Of a stretch of 52,942 nucleotides of DNA, positions 1-9,636 are shown piece after piece. The stretch comes from Streptococcus caballi DSM 19004 (GTDB taxonomy: Bacteria; Bacillota; Bacilli; Lactobacillales; Streptococcaceae): contig NZ_KB904065.1 of NCBI RefSeq assembly GCF_000379985.1, positions 186 to 53,127 of the forward strand. Reading direction: 5' to 3'. The first letter of the stretch is position 1. Each line of letters opens with the position of its first letter. The notes under the pieces are model-generated. The model saw only the letters and a list, made by a program, of their open reading frames with translations, made no database searches and was not told the DNA's origin. Made by a program: the position numbers and the translations under genes.

Positions 1-961
1 GTGGCTGAGACCTCTCTCGTTCAGAAAAACGGGCAGATTTCCAAACCTGTCTGGGCTAAAATCACACAGCTCCATACAGAGAGGTTGACTAACTCAGCTA
101 TCGCAAAGAAACTTCATATCTCCGTCTCTACCGTTCAGAGAAAGCTAGAACAGTTCACCTTCAAAGAGGATCTCCAAACTTCCTACAGTTTTGAGTTGGG
201 ATGAATTCTCTCGAAATAAGGGCAAGCTCGCCTTCATTGCACAAGATTTTGAGACGAGGAAGATCGTCACCATCCTTGAAAACAACAGGCAATCAACCAT
301 CAAAAACGACTTCTACAAGTCTCCTAGAAGGGTTCGTGAGCAGGTTAAAGTGGTAACCGTGGACATGTCTGGCAGCTACATTCCTATCATTAAACAATTG
401 TTTCCTTGCGCCAAAATCGTCCTTGACCGCTTTCATATTGTGCAGTACATGAGCAGAGCGCTCAATCAAACCCGCATTCAAATTATGAAGCAATATGACA
501 AGAAATCCCTTGAATACAGAGCTCTTAAATACTACTGGAAGCTCATTCAAAAGGACAGTCGGAAACTGTCGCTTAAGGCTTTCTACTCTAGAACTTTTAG
601 AGAAACGCTAACGCCTAGACAATGTCTTGATAAGATAGTCAAGCGCGTTCCTGAATTAAAAGGTTATTATGACCTGTACCAACTGCTCCTGTTTCATTTT
701 CAAGAGAAAAATACCGACCATTTCTTTGGTTTAATTCAAGAGGTTTTACCTCAGCTCAATCACACCTTTAAAACTGCTTTGAAAACCTTTATGCGCTACA
801 AAAGCTATATCACTAATGCCATTGAATTGCCTTATTCTAACGCTAAACTAGAAGCTACCAATAAACTCATCAAGGATATCAAGCGCAATGCTTTTGGCTA
901 TCGGAACTTTGACAACTTTAAAAAACGCATTTACCTCGCTTTGAACGTAATCGCCCAATAA
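1..961 (+). pseudogene. ISL3-family transposase, frameshifted and cut by the window edge
   Basis: The two reading pieces (about 1-204 and 191-961) join into one ISL3-type DDE transposase. The first piece carries a helix-turn-helix-like segment (SAIAKKLHISVSTVQRKL). The second has the catalytic core: an Asp in VTVDMSGSY, a second in VLDRFHIVQYM, and a Glu in NAKLEATNKLIKDIKRN. Near 180-190 the frame slips by one base: the sequence after GATCTCCAA reads on as LPTVLSWDEFSRNKGK only in another frame. The 5' part lies outside the window, so total length is unknown. With the frameshift it is unlikely to make an active enzyme. Family assignment is from recalled motif patterns, not a search. Confidence 0.85.
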
Positions 962-973
962 CAAAGTATATTG

Positions 974-1012
974 AAAAAGGCTCCAAAGTCCTGTCGACCC
1001 TGGAACCTTTTT
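974..1012. terminator. Inverted repeat after the ISL3 transposase
   Basis: A 12-bp stem with one mismatch (AAAAAGGCTCCA paired with TGGAACCTTTTT) surrounds a ~15-nt loop. It ends in a T run on both strands, so it could terminate both the ISL3 gene and the converging IS66 transposase gene. It may also contain the ISL3 end. Confidence 0.55.
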
Positions 1013-2628
1013 CTATTTACACACTCTTTTAATTTTTTCCTTCCATGGCAAATAGGCCTCTAGCACCTCTTTTTTTGCGAGCGTCTCCTCGTTAGGTAAG
1101 TGTTCTAGAGGATAGGTCATATATTTCTCTGCATCAAGGCCATGTCGTTTAGCAGTTTCCAAAAGACTCAGAATGACAGCTGCCGACTTGGCTCCCTCAA
1201 AGCTTTGAGAAAACAACCAATTTTTACGGCCCATCACCAATGTCTTCATTGCCCTTTCAGCCATATTGTTAGACAGGACTAAGTCACCGTCCGAGAGAAC
1301 GGTTCGGAAAGTGGTTTCGTAGTTGAGGCTATACTCTATGCAGTGCCCAATTTAGAACCCGGCAAGACAGCCTGAATGCGACACCAGTCAAAGAATTCGT
1401 CCATCAAAGGGGCTAACTCTGTCTGACGTTTATGTAGTCGTTCCTCAGTAGACAAATCTGCCCAGTCATTCTCTAAGGCAAATAGGCGGTCGCAATAGGC
1501 TAATCCCTTGGCTCCTAAAGAAGTCTTGTCTGTCTTCTTAGGAGTCGCCTCAAAAAAACTTTCGTCTGACGTGAGCCCAACAACCAACCAGCTGAGCCTT
1601 GTTTAACTGCCGATAGGCTGACAGCAGTTCGCAGTTAACCAAGCTTAGCGTCGCTTCGCTCCTAAACCTTGGACTGCTATCGCATAGGCAGAACTAAAGG
1701 ACTAAAGTCCTAAGTTACTGCCGTAACATGTCACAATGTACGTAGCCCGCATAATCCCCAAGAAATTCCTCCACAACCAAGCCACTCCGTCGTTTGTCAT
1801 GATGATAGAGGGTGATGCCATTTTTCTCATGCTTACCAGACAAGAAGGTCCAGTAGAAGGTCAACTCACTATCATTTTCTAAGACCTTGTAGGAAGTCTC
1901 ATCCGCATGGAGAATAGGTTGTTTCAGTAATTTCTCATGTAACAGGTCATAAATCGGCTCGAAATAATACTGACTAGACTTGATATGCCAGTTGGCTATC
2001 TCCTTCCGACTGATGGGCAGGCCAAGCTTATGCCAGTCCTCCTCCTGGCGGTAATTTGGCACCTTCAGATTGAATTTCTGGTGAATGGTGTGGGCGATGA
2101 TAGAGGCTGAACCCAAGCTGTGTGCCAAAGGTGCCTTAGGAATGGGAGCCCTTATAATCTTATCGCTCAGATTCTTCTGACTACAGGCCTGACACTTGTA
2201 TGCGTGTTGAACATGGTCAATCCGCTTTAACTGTGCAGGAATGAAGACTAACTCTTGTCGTTGAACGGTAGAACCAATCTCTTTCAACTGTCCATGACAG
2301 TCTGGACAAGTACAGTCTTCACCCTGCAATTCGTGATGAACTATCTCTGGAGTGAACTGACTAAAAATAGCCTGACGAACTCCCTTAGCTTTCTTGCGTT
2401 TATAAGTGATAATCTCTGTTTCAACTGGGTAAGTCAGCTTCTTCCTTCAGGGAGGCTTTCCTCCCCAAACAAGCTCAGCTGACCGGGTTGATATACAACC
2501 TTCTCTGATGATTTTCCGTAAAGTTTCTGTCTCAGATAATCGTCCTGTTCACGAAGGAGGGTTAGCTCATTGGTAAGTTGTTCAATCGTTGAGGTCTGTT
2601 GTTTAATAATTGCTAATAACTCATCCAT
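1013..2628 (-). pseudogene. IS66 TnpC transposase, broken by frameshifts and an insertion
   Basis: Pieces of one IS66 transposase follow each other: the coiled-coil N-terminus (2434-2628, MDELLAIIKQQTSTIEQL), the zinc-finger and DDE part (1715-2329, CTCPDCHGQL then ILHADETSYKV), and two C-terminal pieces (1336-1587; 1013-1264 with NMAERAMKTLVMGRKNW across the junction). Lesions seen: a net frameshift near 2450; a ~105-bp insertion at 1622-1726 just after GYVHCDM; one extra T in the T run near 1575, where KFFEATP resumes in a new frame; and a missing base near 1335, where LGTA should continue IEYSLNYETTF. Each lesion alone would kill the protein. It converges on the ISL3 gene. Confidence 0.88.
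1622..1726. repeat. ~105-bp structured insertion inside IS66 tnpC
   Basis: The tnpC reading breaks after the codons for CDM and resumes at SAYRQLNKAQLVG; about 105 bases separate them. The inserted stretch contains a GGACT/AGTCC palindrome, an AGCG/CGCT hairpin, a CCAAG...CTTGG stem, and ends that are loosely inverted (ACAGCAGT and ACGGCAGT). It encodes nothing obvious. It resembles a MITE or other small mobile repeat; that identity is inferred. Confidence 0.5.
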
Positions 2629-2681
2629 GCTATTGAGCCTCCTTCATTTTATTTCATTATACCGAAAGAAAAGCCATGATT

Positions 2682-3032
2682 TCAATAGAAATCACGATTT
2701 TTTGAAACATTTATTTTTGGGATGATAGAAAATCCCTTCATGAGCCAGTCTACTTGTTCGGAAGTTAGAGCCTTGACCTCTTCTTCATTGTTTGGCTAGG
2801 TCAATTTCCCATTTTCAAAACGTTTATACAATAACCAAAATCCCTGTCCATCCCAGTAAAGAGCCTTGAATCGGTCTTTTCGACCGCCGCAGAAGAGATA
2901 GGCCTGACCTGAAAAGGGATCCAAATTGAATTGACTTTTGACAAGGTAAGCGAGTGAATCAATCCCCTGACGCATATTCGTTTTTCCGCAAACCAAGTAG
3001 ACTTGACCTAGATCACTGAGCCGGATTGTCAT
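2682..3032 (-). pseudogene. IS66 TnpB (Orf2) with a premature stop
   Basis: The protein starts MTIRLSDLGQVYLVCGKTNM and contains LDPFSGQAYLFCGGRKDRFK, the conserved core of IS66 TnpB. It stops at 2796-2798 (TAG) after FENGKLT, where a Trp codon (TGG) would fit. Beyond the stop the same frame reads on for 37 codons (PNNEEEVKALTSEQVDWLMKG) to a stop at 2682, giving the usual length of about 115 residues. So this is a point nonsense mutation in an otherwise complete gene. It overlaps tnpA by 20 bases. Confidence 0.85.
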
Positions 3033-3198
3033 AGAGCAGTACCTTATCCAAGATTGTTTCCAATACTTCAGAGTTGATAGATTGGAAGAATGTGACTTCC
3101 GTTTTTCCGATACGAATTTTCATCAGAATATCGTTTCTGCTTTTCTTTTCAAAGCGTCGTGATTTAGGAACAGTCAATGGGACGATGGGTTGTGACAT
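3013..3198 (-). CDS. IS66-family TnpA-like accessory protein
   Basis: A 61-residue basic protein (MSQPIVPLTVPKSRRFEKKS) placed first in the IS66 gene set, with a good ribosome site (GGAGG) just before the ATG. It overlaps the start of tnpB by 20 bases, as expected for coupled IS66 genes. It appears intact, but TnpA of this family is only an accessory protein, and its partners here are broken. Assignment rests mainly on position. Confidence 0.65.
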   Translation of the reverse strand: MSQPIVPLTVPKSRRFEKKSRNDILMKIRIGKTEVTFFQSINSEVLETILDKVLLYDNPAQ

Positions 3199-3525
3199 AA
3201 AAAATCCTCCAGTTTTTTTATTACAGTATACTGGAGGAGTGAGTGATTGGATAGATACCTTGTTATGGGGCGCTTACCTTTGAACAGCACAAAAGAGAAG
3301 ACAACATTTGTCTCCTCTCGTGCTTAGTTATAAGTCACCCACTACAGTTGACAAGAGTCAAAAAACGCCTGCTTACGAAATACCTTTACAAGTAGAGATA
3401 TTTCGTAAACAAGCGTTACCTACCAATATGATGAGTGTTACCGCTGGAGGACCCTCCAGCGGCTGACCAGAGCTAGACTAAGAATTTTTAATTCCATCAT
3501 CATAACACTCAACAAAATTGATGAT
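3199..3525. other. Spacer between IS66 and rplQ with hairpins
   Basis: No gene is visible here. Besides the terminator at 3360-3415 it holds a perfect 10-bp stem with a 2-nt loop at 3441-3462 (CCGCTGGAGG/CCTCCAGCGG), nested within a 9-bp inverted pair TGAGTGTTA (3432-3440) and TAACACTCA (3503-3511), and a smaller hairpin near 3296-3321. The nested stems lie between rplQ and the terminator and could protect the mRNA 3' end or be an insertion scar. Confidence 0.6.
3360..3415 (-). terminator. Terminator of the ribosomal superoperon
   Basis: On the minus strand a 17-bp stem (CGCTTGTTTACGAAATA with its partner, two G-U pairs) closes a 16-nt loop and is followed at once by six T. It lies 111 bases past the rplQ stop and is the first strong intrinsic terminator downstream of rplQ. 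Confidence 0.85.
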
Positions 3526-3912
3526 TTATACTAATTCAATGATAGCCATTGGAGCAGCATCACCACGACGTGGTTCTGTTTTAAGAATACGTGTATATCC
3601 CCCGTTACGTTCAGCATAACGAGGTGCGATGTCATCGAAAAGTTTTTGAAGTGCTGTTTGTGCTGAATATTTATCAGTAGCTTCATCATAATTTTCTGAT
3701 GCAATTTCGTTACGTACATAAGCAGCTGCTTGACGACGAGCGTGTAAGTCACCACGTTTACCAAGAGTAATCATTTTTTCAACTGTTTTACGGATTTCTT
3801 TTGCACGTGCTTCAGTTGTAACGATTGATTCGTTAATCAAAAGGTCAGTTGTCAAATCGCGCAACATTGCTTTACGCTGTGAGCTAGTGCGTCCTAGTTT
3901 ACGGTAAGCCAT
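3526..3912 (-). CDS. rplQ: Ribosomal protein L17
   Basis: A 128-residue protein starting [20 protein letters not shown], the conserved L17 opening, with [22 protein letters not shown] in the middle. L17 binds 23S rRNA near the exit tunnel of the large subunit. It is the last gene of the superoperon, directly after rpoA (15-bp gap), with a GGAGG site. Full length for a Firmicutes L17. Confidence 0.98.
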   Translation of the reverse strand: MAYRKLGRTSSQRKAMLRDLTTDLLINESIVTTEARAKEIRKTVEKMITLGKRGDLHARRQAAAYVRNEIASENYDEATDKYSAQTALQKLFDDIAPRYAERNGGYTRILKTEPRRGDAAPMAIIELV

Positions 3913-3927
3913 TGTGTCCTCCTCTAT

Positions 3928-4866
3928 TTATTTATCGTTTTTTAGTCCGAGACCAAGGTCGGCAAGTTTAACTTTAACTTCTTCAAGACTCTTGCGTCCA
4001 AGGTTACGAACTTTCATCATTTCAGGCTCAGTTTTTTCTGTCAAATCAAATACAGTATTGATTCCTGCACGTTTAAGGCAGTTATATGAGCGTACTGACA
4101 AATCAAGCTCTTCGATGGTACGGTCAAGTACTTTCTCATCGTTCACCTTTTCTGTTTCCTTCATCACATCTGTCGCTTTAGCAACTTCAGTAAGATCAGT
4201 AAACAAGTTCAAGTGTTCAATAAGAACACGGGCTGAAAGACCTAAAGCATCCTCAGGAATGATTGTGCCATTTGTCATGATTTCAATTGTTAATTTATCA
4301 AAGCCATCATTGCTACCAACACGGGCAGGCTCAACTTGATAGTTAACTTTTTTCACCGGTGTATAGATAGAATCCACCGCCAGCGTTCCTACTGGTGCAT
4401 CATCTTTTTTATTACCTTCAGCTGGAACATAACCACGATTTTTTGCAACGGTCATTGTCGCCTTCAAGCTGTGTCCCTCAGCGATTGTAAAAAGATAATG
4501 ATCAGTATTTACAATTTCAATATCACTATCTGTCAGGATATCTCCAGCAGTCACTTCTGCAGGACCTTCAACATCTAGTTCAATAATTTTTTCGTCTTCG
4601 ACGTAAGATTTTACAGCAAGACCCTTAATGTTAAGGATGATTTGCATCACATCTTCGCGTACACCAGGAATAGTATCAAATTCGTGAAGTACTCCATCAA
4701 TTTTAATTGACGTAACTGCTGCACCAGGAAGTGAAGACAAGAGTACACGACGAAGAGAATTACCTAGAGTTGTACCATAGCCGCGTTCAAGTGGCTCGAT
4801 GACAAATCTGCCATAATCTTTATTTTCATCAATTTTTGTTATTATTGGTTTTTCAAACTCAATCAT
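3928..4866 (-). CDS. rpoA: RNA polymerase alpha subunit
   Basis: A 312-residue alpha subunit. The N-terminal domain (residues ~1-230) carries the assembly segment [23 protein letters not shown] and dimerises to seed beta/beta' assembly. After a linker rich in Asp/Glu/Lys, the C-terminal domain (~245-312) shows [20 protein letters not shown] and [10 protein letters not shown], the helices that contact UP-element DNA and activators. It sits between rpsK and rplQ, the standard alpha-operon order, so its synthesis is tied to ribosome production. Confidence 0.98.
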   Translation of the reverse strand: MIEFEKPIITKIDENKDYGRFVIEPLERGYGTTLGNSLRRVLLSSLPGAAVTSIKIDGVLHEFDTIPGVREDVMQIILNIKGLAVKSYVEDEKIIELDVEGPAEVTAGDILTDSDIEIVNTDHYLFTIAEGHSLKATMTVAKNRGYVPAEGNKKDDAPVGTLAVDSIYTPVKKVNYQVEPARVGSNDGFDKLTIEIMTNGTIIPEDALGLSARVLIEHLNLFTDLTEVAKATDVMKETEKVNDEKVLDRTIEELDLSVRSYNCLKRAGINTVFDLTEKTEPEMMKVRNLGRKSLEEVKVKLADLGLGLKNDK

Positions 4867-4913
4867 CTATTTACCCCTCAAAAACGAATCCTGTATACTA
4901 TTAAAATTTATGA

Positions 4914-5297
4914 TTATACACGACGACGTTTTGGAGGACGAGCACCATTATGTGGTACAGGAGTCACGTCACGAATTGCAGTTACTTCAAGTCCAGCAGC
5001 AGCAAGCGCACGAATAGCAGACTCACGACCTGAACCAGGACCTTTTACAGTGACTTCAACTGTCTTAAGACCATGTTCTTGTGCCGATTTTGCAGCAGCC
5101 TCAGCAGCCATTTGTGCAGCGAAAGGTGTAGATTTACGAGAACCTTTGAAACCAAGAGCACCAGCTGATGACCAAGCAAGAGCATTACCATGTACATCTG
5201 TAATCATAACAATAGTGTTATTAAATGTAGCGTGAATATGTGCAATACCAGATTCGATATTTTTCTTCACACGACGTTTACGTGTTGGTTTAGCCAA
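4914..5297 (-). CDS. rpsK: Ribosomal protein S11
   Basis: 127 residues, with the S11 motifs [17 protein letters not shown] and [23 protein letters not shown] and the basic tail [14 protein letters not shown]11 lies on the 30S platform and helps shape the E-site and the Shine-Dalgarno pocket. It follows rpsM by 17 bases and precedes rpoA. Full length. Confidence 0.98.
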   Translation of the reverse strand: MAKPTRKRRVKKNIESGIAHIHATFNNTIVMITDVHGNALAWSSAGALGFKGSRKSTPFAAQMAAEAAAKSAQEHGLKTVEVTVKGPGSGRESAIRALAAAGLEVTAIRDVTPVPHNGARPPKRRRV

Positions 5298-5314
5298 TTT
5301 TTATACCTCCTATT

Positions 5315-5680
5315 TTATTTTTTCTTGCCAGCAATCGCAACAGCTTTACCTTTACGAGTGCGAGCATTATTTTTAGTGTTTTGTCCACGGACAGGAAGTC
5401 CACGACGGTGACGGATTCCGCGGTATGAACCGATTTCCATCAAGCGTTTGATGTTCAAGTTAACTTCACGACGAAGGTCACCTTCAACTTTAATTGAGTC
5501 AACTTCACGACGGATTGCATCTTCTTGATCCGAAGTCAAATCTTTAACACGGATATCTTCTGAAACACCAGCTGCTGCCAAGATTTTCTTAGATGTTGCA
5601 AGACCAATTCCGTATACATAAGTAAGTGAAATTACTACACGTTTATCATTTGGAATATCAACTCCAGCAATACGAGCCAT
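5315..5680 (-). CDS. rpsM: Ribosomal protein S13
   Basis: 121 residues, starting [21 protein letters not shown], with the helix-two-turn-helix region and the [21 protein letters not shown] motif near the C-terminus. S13 sits in the 30S head, forms intersubunit bridges and touches P-site tRNA. It lies between rpmJ and rpsK. Full length. Confidence 0.98.
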   Translation of the reverse strand: MARIAGVDIPNDKRVVISLTYVYGIGLATSKKILAAAGVSEDIRVKDLTSDQEDAIRREVDSIKVEGDLRREVNLNIKRLMEIGSYRGIRHRRGLPVRGQNTKNNARTRKGKAVAIAGKKK

Positions 5681-5697
5681 TTTTTCTCCTTTCTATC

Positions 5698-5814
5698 TTA
5701 TCCTTGACGTTGTTTGTGTTTTGGATTTGATGGACAAATTACCATAACACGACCGTTACGACGAATTACTTTACAGTATTCGCAAATTGGTTTAACCGAT
5801 GGTCTTACCTTCAT
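5698..5814 (-). CDS. rpmJ: Ribosomal protein L36 (zinc-type)
   Basis: A 38-residue protein read directly from the sequence: it begins [17 protein letters not shown] and ends KHKQRQG. The cysteines at 11, 14 and 27 and the His near the C-terminus form the zinc-ribbon set, so this is the C+ (zinc-binding) version of L36. It lies between infA and rpsM with 17-25-base gaps, the usual order. The zinc dependence is known for the family. Confidence 0.96.
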   Translation of the reverse strand: MKVRPSVKPICEYCKVIRRNGRVMVICPSNPKHKQRQG

Positions 5815-5839
5815 GTTTTAATCCCTCCAATTATTTCGA

Positions 5840-6058
5840 TTATTTAAAGCGGTATGTGATGCGTCCACGTGTTAAATCGTATGGGCTCATTTCAACAGTA
5901 ACACGATCACCTACCAAAATACGGATGTAGTTTTTACGGATTTTTCCTGATACAGTTGCTAAAATTTGGTGTCCATTTTCCAATTCAACAGTAAACATTG
6001 CATTTGGCATTGTCTCAACAACCTTGCCTTCAATTTCAATCACATCTTCTTTTGCCAC
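5840..6058 (-). CDS. infA: Translation initiation factor IF-1
   Basis: A 72-residue OB-fold protein ending [16 protein letters not shown] chose the GTG at 6056-6058 ([15 protein letters not shown]): it gives the exact family length and has a G-rich ribosome site (GGGGG) about 9 bases before it. An in-frame upstream ATG at 6110-6112 would add 18 residues that do not fit the family. IF-1 occupies the ribosomal A site during initiation. The gene has its own promoter at 6132-6160. Confidence 0.95.
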
Positions 6059-6131
6059 GCAAAAGTACCCCCTAAATTTCGATTTGATGCCCTCTGGATA
6101 CAGAGGTAACAATTATAAGTCAGACTATCCT

Positions 6132-6160
6132 AGTATATCACGAGTTTTCTACTTGTGCAA
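6132..6160 (-). promoter_or_regulatory. Promoter for infA and the alpha-operon genes
   Basis: Minus strand: -35 TTGCAC (6155-6160), 17-bp spacer, -10 TATACT (6132-6137). It lies between adk and infA, so infA-rpmJ-rpsM-rpsK-rpoA-rplQ can be transcribed separately from the S10 promoter. The -35 box lies inside the hairpin at 6145-6168. Confidence 0.75.
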
Positions 6161-6168
6161 GTAGAAAA
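6145..6168 (-). terminator. Hairpin after adk, overlapping the infA -35 box
   Basis: A perfect 11-bp stem (TTTTCTACTTG / CAAGTAGAAAA) with a 2-nt loop starts 8 bases past the adk stop. There is no clear T tail on the minus strand, so it may pause or partly terminate readthrough rather than fully stop it. The same bases hold the infA -35 element. Confidence 0.5.
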
Positions 6169-6175
6169 TCTAAAA

Positions 6176-6814
6176 TTATTGCATAGCCAATATCGCATTC
6201 TCAACATCTTTAAAGACATCGGCAATGTCTTGATTACCTTCAATATCTGAAACAAGACCTGCTTTACGATAGTGATCCAGAATAGGTTGACCTTGAGCAA
6301 TATTAACATCCAAACGGCGTTTTACAGTCTCAGGTTTGTCATCCTCACGTTGATAATAATCTTCTTCTTTATAATCAACTGGTGGATTAAAGACTTTATG
6401 ATAAGTCGCCCCTGTTTCACGATGGATAATGCGGCCACTCAAACGTTCAACTAAGCAAGCAGGATCAACTTCAATATTGATGACACCGTCCAATTTGATA
6501 CCCAGCTCAGATAACGTTTCATCCAAAGCATAAGCTTGTTCAATTGTGCGTGGATAACCATCTAGTAAGAAACCTTTTTCTGAAATATCTTCTTGTGCTA
6601 GACGTTCTTTAACAATACCATTTGTCACTTCATCTGGAACTAGCTCGCCTTTATCAATGTAAGATTTTGCTAATTTACCCATTTCAGTTTGGTTGGCTAT
6701 TGCTGCACGGAACATATCACCAGTAGAGATATGTGCTACACCAAATTCTTCAACAATTTTTGCCGCTTGGGTTCCTTTACCAGCACCTGGTAAGCCCATG
6801 ATTAAAAGATTCAT
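6176..6814 (-). CDS. adk: Adenylate kinase
   Basis: 212 residues. The P-loop GLPGAGKGT is at residues 7-15, [10 protein letters not shown] forms the AMP-binding start, and [12 protein letters not shown] carries the family signature. The LID region ([19 protein letters not shown]) has no Cys quartet, so it is the non-zinc version usual in streptococci. The enzyme interconverts ATP + AMP and 2 ADP. It lies between secY and infA, its normal place; a 176-base spacer separates it from secY. Confidence 0.97.
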   Translation of the reverse strand: MNLLIMGLPGAGKGTQAAKIVEEFGVAHISTGDMFRAAIANQTEMGKLAKSYIDKGELVPDEVTNGIVKERLAQEDISEKGFLLDGYPRTIEQAYALDETLSELGIKLDGVINIEVDPACLVERLSGRIIHRETGATYHKVFNPPVDYKEEDYYQREDDKPETVKRRLDVNIAQGQPILDHYRKAGLVSDIEGNQDIADVFKDVENAILAMQ

Positions 6815-6990
6815 GATCGTCTCCTTTTAAAGAATAAGAGGTCCAATTAAAGAAAAGTAGTCAAAGAGTAAGAATTCAACTAATGATACCATTCTCGGTC
6901 TGAACTCAATTTTGTTTTCAAATAAATCTAACAACTACTGCTAGACTTATTAAAAAGCAAAATAGAAGGCTGACTAAGTCAACCTATACT
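6815..6990 (-). other. Spacer secY-adk with a hairpin and a possible adk promoter
   Basis: Just past secY the minus strand has GGTTGAC-TTA-GTCAGCC followed by a T-rich stretch, a weak terminator or attenuator. Further down, TGGTATCAT resembles an extended -10 element with TTGAGT 15 bases upstream, which could give adk its own start. Both are pattern matches only. Confidence 0.35.
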
Positions 6991-8295
6991 CTATTCTGTT
7001 GTATCCATAAAACCAACATACTGTCTTTTCAAGAGATAGCCTTCTAGTTGTTTCATTCCTTCAATACCTGTTGAAATCAAAATCAACAAACTTGTTCCTC
7101 CAAGTGCAATACTTGAAGAAAGATTCATCGCTTGTTGAGCAATGATTGGTGTTAAAGAAATGAAAGCTAGGAAGATAGAACCTACAGTCGCCAATTTTTT
7201 CAGCAAGGATGACATATATTCTTCTGTCTCACGTCCAGGTCTAACACTTGGAATATAGGACGCATTCTTCTGTAAGTTTTCTGCAGTTTTTTCCGGATTA
7301 ACTTGTACAAATGTATAGAAGAATGAGAAGAGAATGATGAGAATGGCATAGATAACCATACCCGTTGCTGTTTGATAATTAAAAATAGACTGAAGGTTAG
7401 TCAACCAAGGAATTTCCTTACCATGTTGCAATAAAGGAATAATCGTACTTGGAATGGTTGTAATCGAGCTGGCAAAGATAACGGGAATAACGCCGGCAGG
7501 ATTCACCTTTAACGGTAGGTAAGAACTTGTTGGTGCCCCTTGAGCAAGTTTAGTATATTGAATTGGAATTTTATACTCAGCTTGTTGAACAAAAGTCGTA
7601 AAGAAGACGATTGCCAAGACTGCTAAAATCAAAATACCAACAAAAATATATGAATGTGTCAAATCGCTTGAACGAACATTGACAAAGAAATCTTCGTAAA
7701 TCGTCGAAACTGCACTTGGAATAGATGAAATGATACCTGCAAAGATAATCATTGAAACACCGTTTCCGAAACCTTTGTCCGAAATCTGTTCACCTAACCA
7801 AGTTACAATCATGCTCCCAGTCGTCAATAATAAACCAATTAAAACATAGGTTTGAACGTTAGGGGTAGATACCAAAGCAATACTTGACAACGTATTAAAT
7901 CCGGCTGTAATACCGATAGACTGAACAAAAGCAATAGCTAATGTAATATAGCGCGTTGCTTGGTTGAGTTTACGACGGCCGACCTCACCTTGTTTACCCC
8001 ATTCAACAAACTTAGGCAAAATGTCCATTTGCAAAAGTTGAACGATGATTGAAGCAGTGATGTATGGACTAACCCCCATTGAAAAAACAGAGAAGTTAGT
8101 CATAGCATTACCAGAAACGAGGTTTAACATATTTAAAAAAGGAAGATCACTAAGTTGTTCAAGACTTTTTACATTAATACCTGGCACTGTAATGTGAGTA
8201 CCGATACGAAAGACGAGGATGATAAAAAGAGTATAGAAAATTTTATTTCTTACATTTTTTACCTTCAAAGCGTCTTTGAGTATTTTAAAGAACAT
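6991..8295 (-). CDS. secY: Protein translocase subunit SecY
   Basis: 434 residues with about ten hydrophobic segments. The family signatures GISSIP-containing loop, GEQISDKGFGNGVSMIIFAG and PGRETEEYM near the last helices fit SecY. It forms the SecYEG channel in the cytoplasmic membrane, through which unfolded secretory and membrane proteins pass. It is the housekeeping secY of the spc operon, 15 bases after rplO. Confidence 0.97.
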   Translation of the reverse strand: MFFKILKDALKVKNVRNKIFYTLFIILVFRIGTHITVPGINVKSLEQLSDLPFLNMLNLVSGNAMTNFSVFSMGVSPYITASIIVQLLQMDILPKFVEWGKQGEVGRRKLNQATRYITLAIAFVQSIGITAGFNTLSSIALVSTPNVQTYVLIGLLLTTGSMIVTWLGEQISDKGFGNGVSMIIFAGIISSIPSAVSTIYEDFFVNVRSSDLTHSYIFVGILILAVLAIVFFTTFVQQAEYKIPIQYTKLAQGAPTSSYLPLKVNPAGVIPVIFASSITTIPSTIIPLLQHGKEIPWLTNLQSIFNYQTATGMVIYAILIILFSFFYTFVQVNPEKTAENLQKNASYIPSVRPGRETEEYMSSLLKKLATVGSIFLAFISLTPIIAQQAMNLSSSIALGGTSLLILISTGIEGMKQLEGYLLKRQYVGFMDTTE

Positions 8296-8310
8296 CCTGA
8301 GTCCTCCTCA

Positions 8311-8751
8311 TTAGATGACTTCGATTGAACCACCTTTTGCAGTGATTGCTGCTTCAGCAGATTTTGAGAATTTCGCTGCTTTAACAGTCAATTTCTTAGT
8401 CAGTTCACCATTACCAAGAATTTTAACGCCTGATTTTTCAGCACGAACAATTCCAGCTTCTTTAAGAACAACTGGAGTTACTTCTGTGCCATCGTCAAAG
8501 ACGTTCAATTGATCAAGGTTGACAAGAGCGTATTCTTTAGCGTTGATATTTGAAAATCCACGTTTTGGCATACGACGGAACAATGGAGTTTGTCCACCTT
8601 CAAAACCAAGACGAACACCGCCGCCTGAACGAGCCTTTTGACCTTTTTGACCACGGCCAGATGTTTTACCGTTACCTGATGATGTACCACGACCTACACG
8701 GTTACGGACTTTACGAGAACCTGTTGCAGGTTTAAGTTCATGAAGTTTCAT
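8311..8751 (-). CDS. rplO: Ribosomal protein L15
   Basis: 146 residues with the basic Gly-rich N-terminus [20 protein letters not shown] and the motif [19 protein letters not shown]15 is an internal, late-assembling 50S protein. It precedes secY as usual; the gap back to rpmD is unusually long (176 bases). Confidence 0.98.
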   Translation of the reverse strand: MKLHELKPATGSRKVRNRVGRGTSSGNGKTSGRGQKGQKARSGGGVRLGFEGGQTPLFRRMPKRGFSNINAKEYALVNLDQLNVFDDGTEVTPVVLKEAGIVRAEKSGVKILGNGELTKKLTVKAAKFSKSAEAAITAKGGSIEVI

Positions 8752-8927
8752 TCTATTTCTCCTTTTTTTGCATAATGCTAGCGCCTCTACGTAGGGAAAA
8801 GGACTCCACGCAGAGACTCGCCTATGCTTTTCTTAATTCAGATTAAGTCGCAAGGAAAACCCAGCGACTTAAAGATTATGTTGCGCAGCAGATAAACTGC
8901 ATTGCCCTGATAAGAATATCTTATCAA
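8752..8927 (-). other. Structured spacer rpmD-rplO
   Basis: 176 bases without a gene. Visible inverted repeats are CTCT...AGAG around 8786-8817, a 9-bp stem TTAAGTCGC/GCGACTTAA around 8844-8871, and TGATAAGA/TCTTATCA just after the rpmD stop. None has a T tail on the minus strand, so these look like structural or processing elements rather than terminators. Confidence 0.5.
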
Positions 8928-9110
8928 TTATTTAACATCCTCAACAGTTACCAAATGAGATACTGCATTGATCATACCACGAACAGCAGCGTTATCTTCT
9001 TTAACAACTGAAGAGTTTAATTTACCAAGTCCAAGGGCAACAACTGTTTTGCGTTGTGCAGGGATGCGACCGATTGGAGACTTAGTCAAAGTAATTTTAA
9101 TTTGAGCCAT
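8928..9110 (-). CDS. rpmD: Ribosomal protein L30
   Basis: 60 residues, [21 protein letters not shown], the typical short bacterial L30 with one ferredoxin-like fold. It follows rpsE by 14 bases. Full length. Confidence 0.98.
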   Translation of the reverse strand: MAQIKITLTKSPIGRIPAQRKTVVALGLGKLNSSVVKEDNAAVRGMINAVSHLVTVEDVK

Positions 9111-9124
9111 GATAATCTCCTTTC

Positions 9125-9619
9125 TTATGCCAAATCAGAAACTGAGATGCCACGAAGAGCAGCAACTTCTTCTGCACGTTTAAGTTGTTTCAAACCTTCA
9201 ACAGTTGCACGAACGATGTTGATTGGAGTATTTGAACCAAGTGATTTAGATGTAACATCTGCAACACCAGCTAATTCGATGACGGCACGAACAGCACCAC
9301 CAGCGGCAACTCCAGCCCCTTCAACAGCAGGTTTCAACAAAACGCGGGCTCCACCAAATTCTGAATGAACTTCGTGAGGAATTGTTGTACCAACCATAGG
9401 AACTTCAATCATATTTTTCTTAGCAGCTTCAACTGCTTTACGAATAGCTTCTGGTACTTCTTGTGCTTTACCAGTACCAAAGCCTACGTTACCATTGCGG
9501 TCACCAACTACTACTAATGCTGCGAAACGAAGACGACGTCCACCTTTAACAACTTTAGTAACACGGTTAATCGCAACAACGCGTTCTTCAAGTTCAACTG
9601 CGTTATCTTTAAAAGCCAT
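9125..9619 (-). CDS. rpsE: Ribosomal protein S5
   Basis: 164 residues: N-terminal double-stranded RNA-binding domain ([42 protein letters not shown]) and the C-terminal domain with [17 protein letters not shown]5 lines the mRNA entry site and affects decoding accuracy. It follows rplR by 17 bases. Confidence 0.98.
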   Translation of the reverse strand: MAFKDNAVELEERVVAINRVTKVVKGGRRLRFAALVVVGDRNGNVGFGTGKAQEVPEAIRKAVEAAKKNMIEVPMVGTTIPHEVHSEFGGARVLLKPAVEGAGVAAGGAVRAVIELAGVADVTSKSLGSNTPINIVRATVEGLKQLKRAEEVAALRGISVSDLA

Positions 9620-9636
9620 TTCTTAGTGTCCTCCTA

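Larger units (their letters stand above)
1013..3278 (-). mobile_element. Degenerate IS66-family element
   Basis: Three genes in the order tnpA, tnpB, tnpC on the minus strand are the usual IS66 layout. The upstream end reads GTAAGCGCCCCATAAC on the minus strand and stops at 3278; a GTAA start fits IS66-family inverted repeats. No matching end was found near 950-1013, where the ISL3 element abuts, so the downstream end seems to have been removed or overwritten. tnpB and tnpC are broken, so the element cannot move on its own. Confidence 0.8.

Noticed and set aside
8550..8735. 61-codon plus-strand frame inside rplO
   Set aside because: Antisense shadow of a strongly conserved ribosomal gene, without its own start signals.
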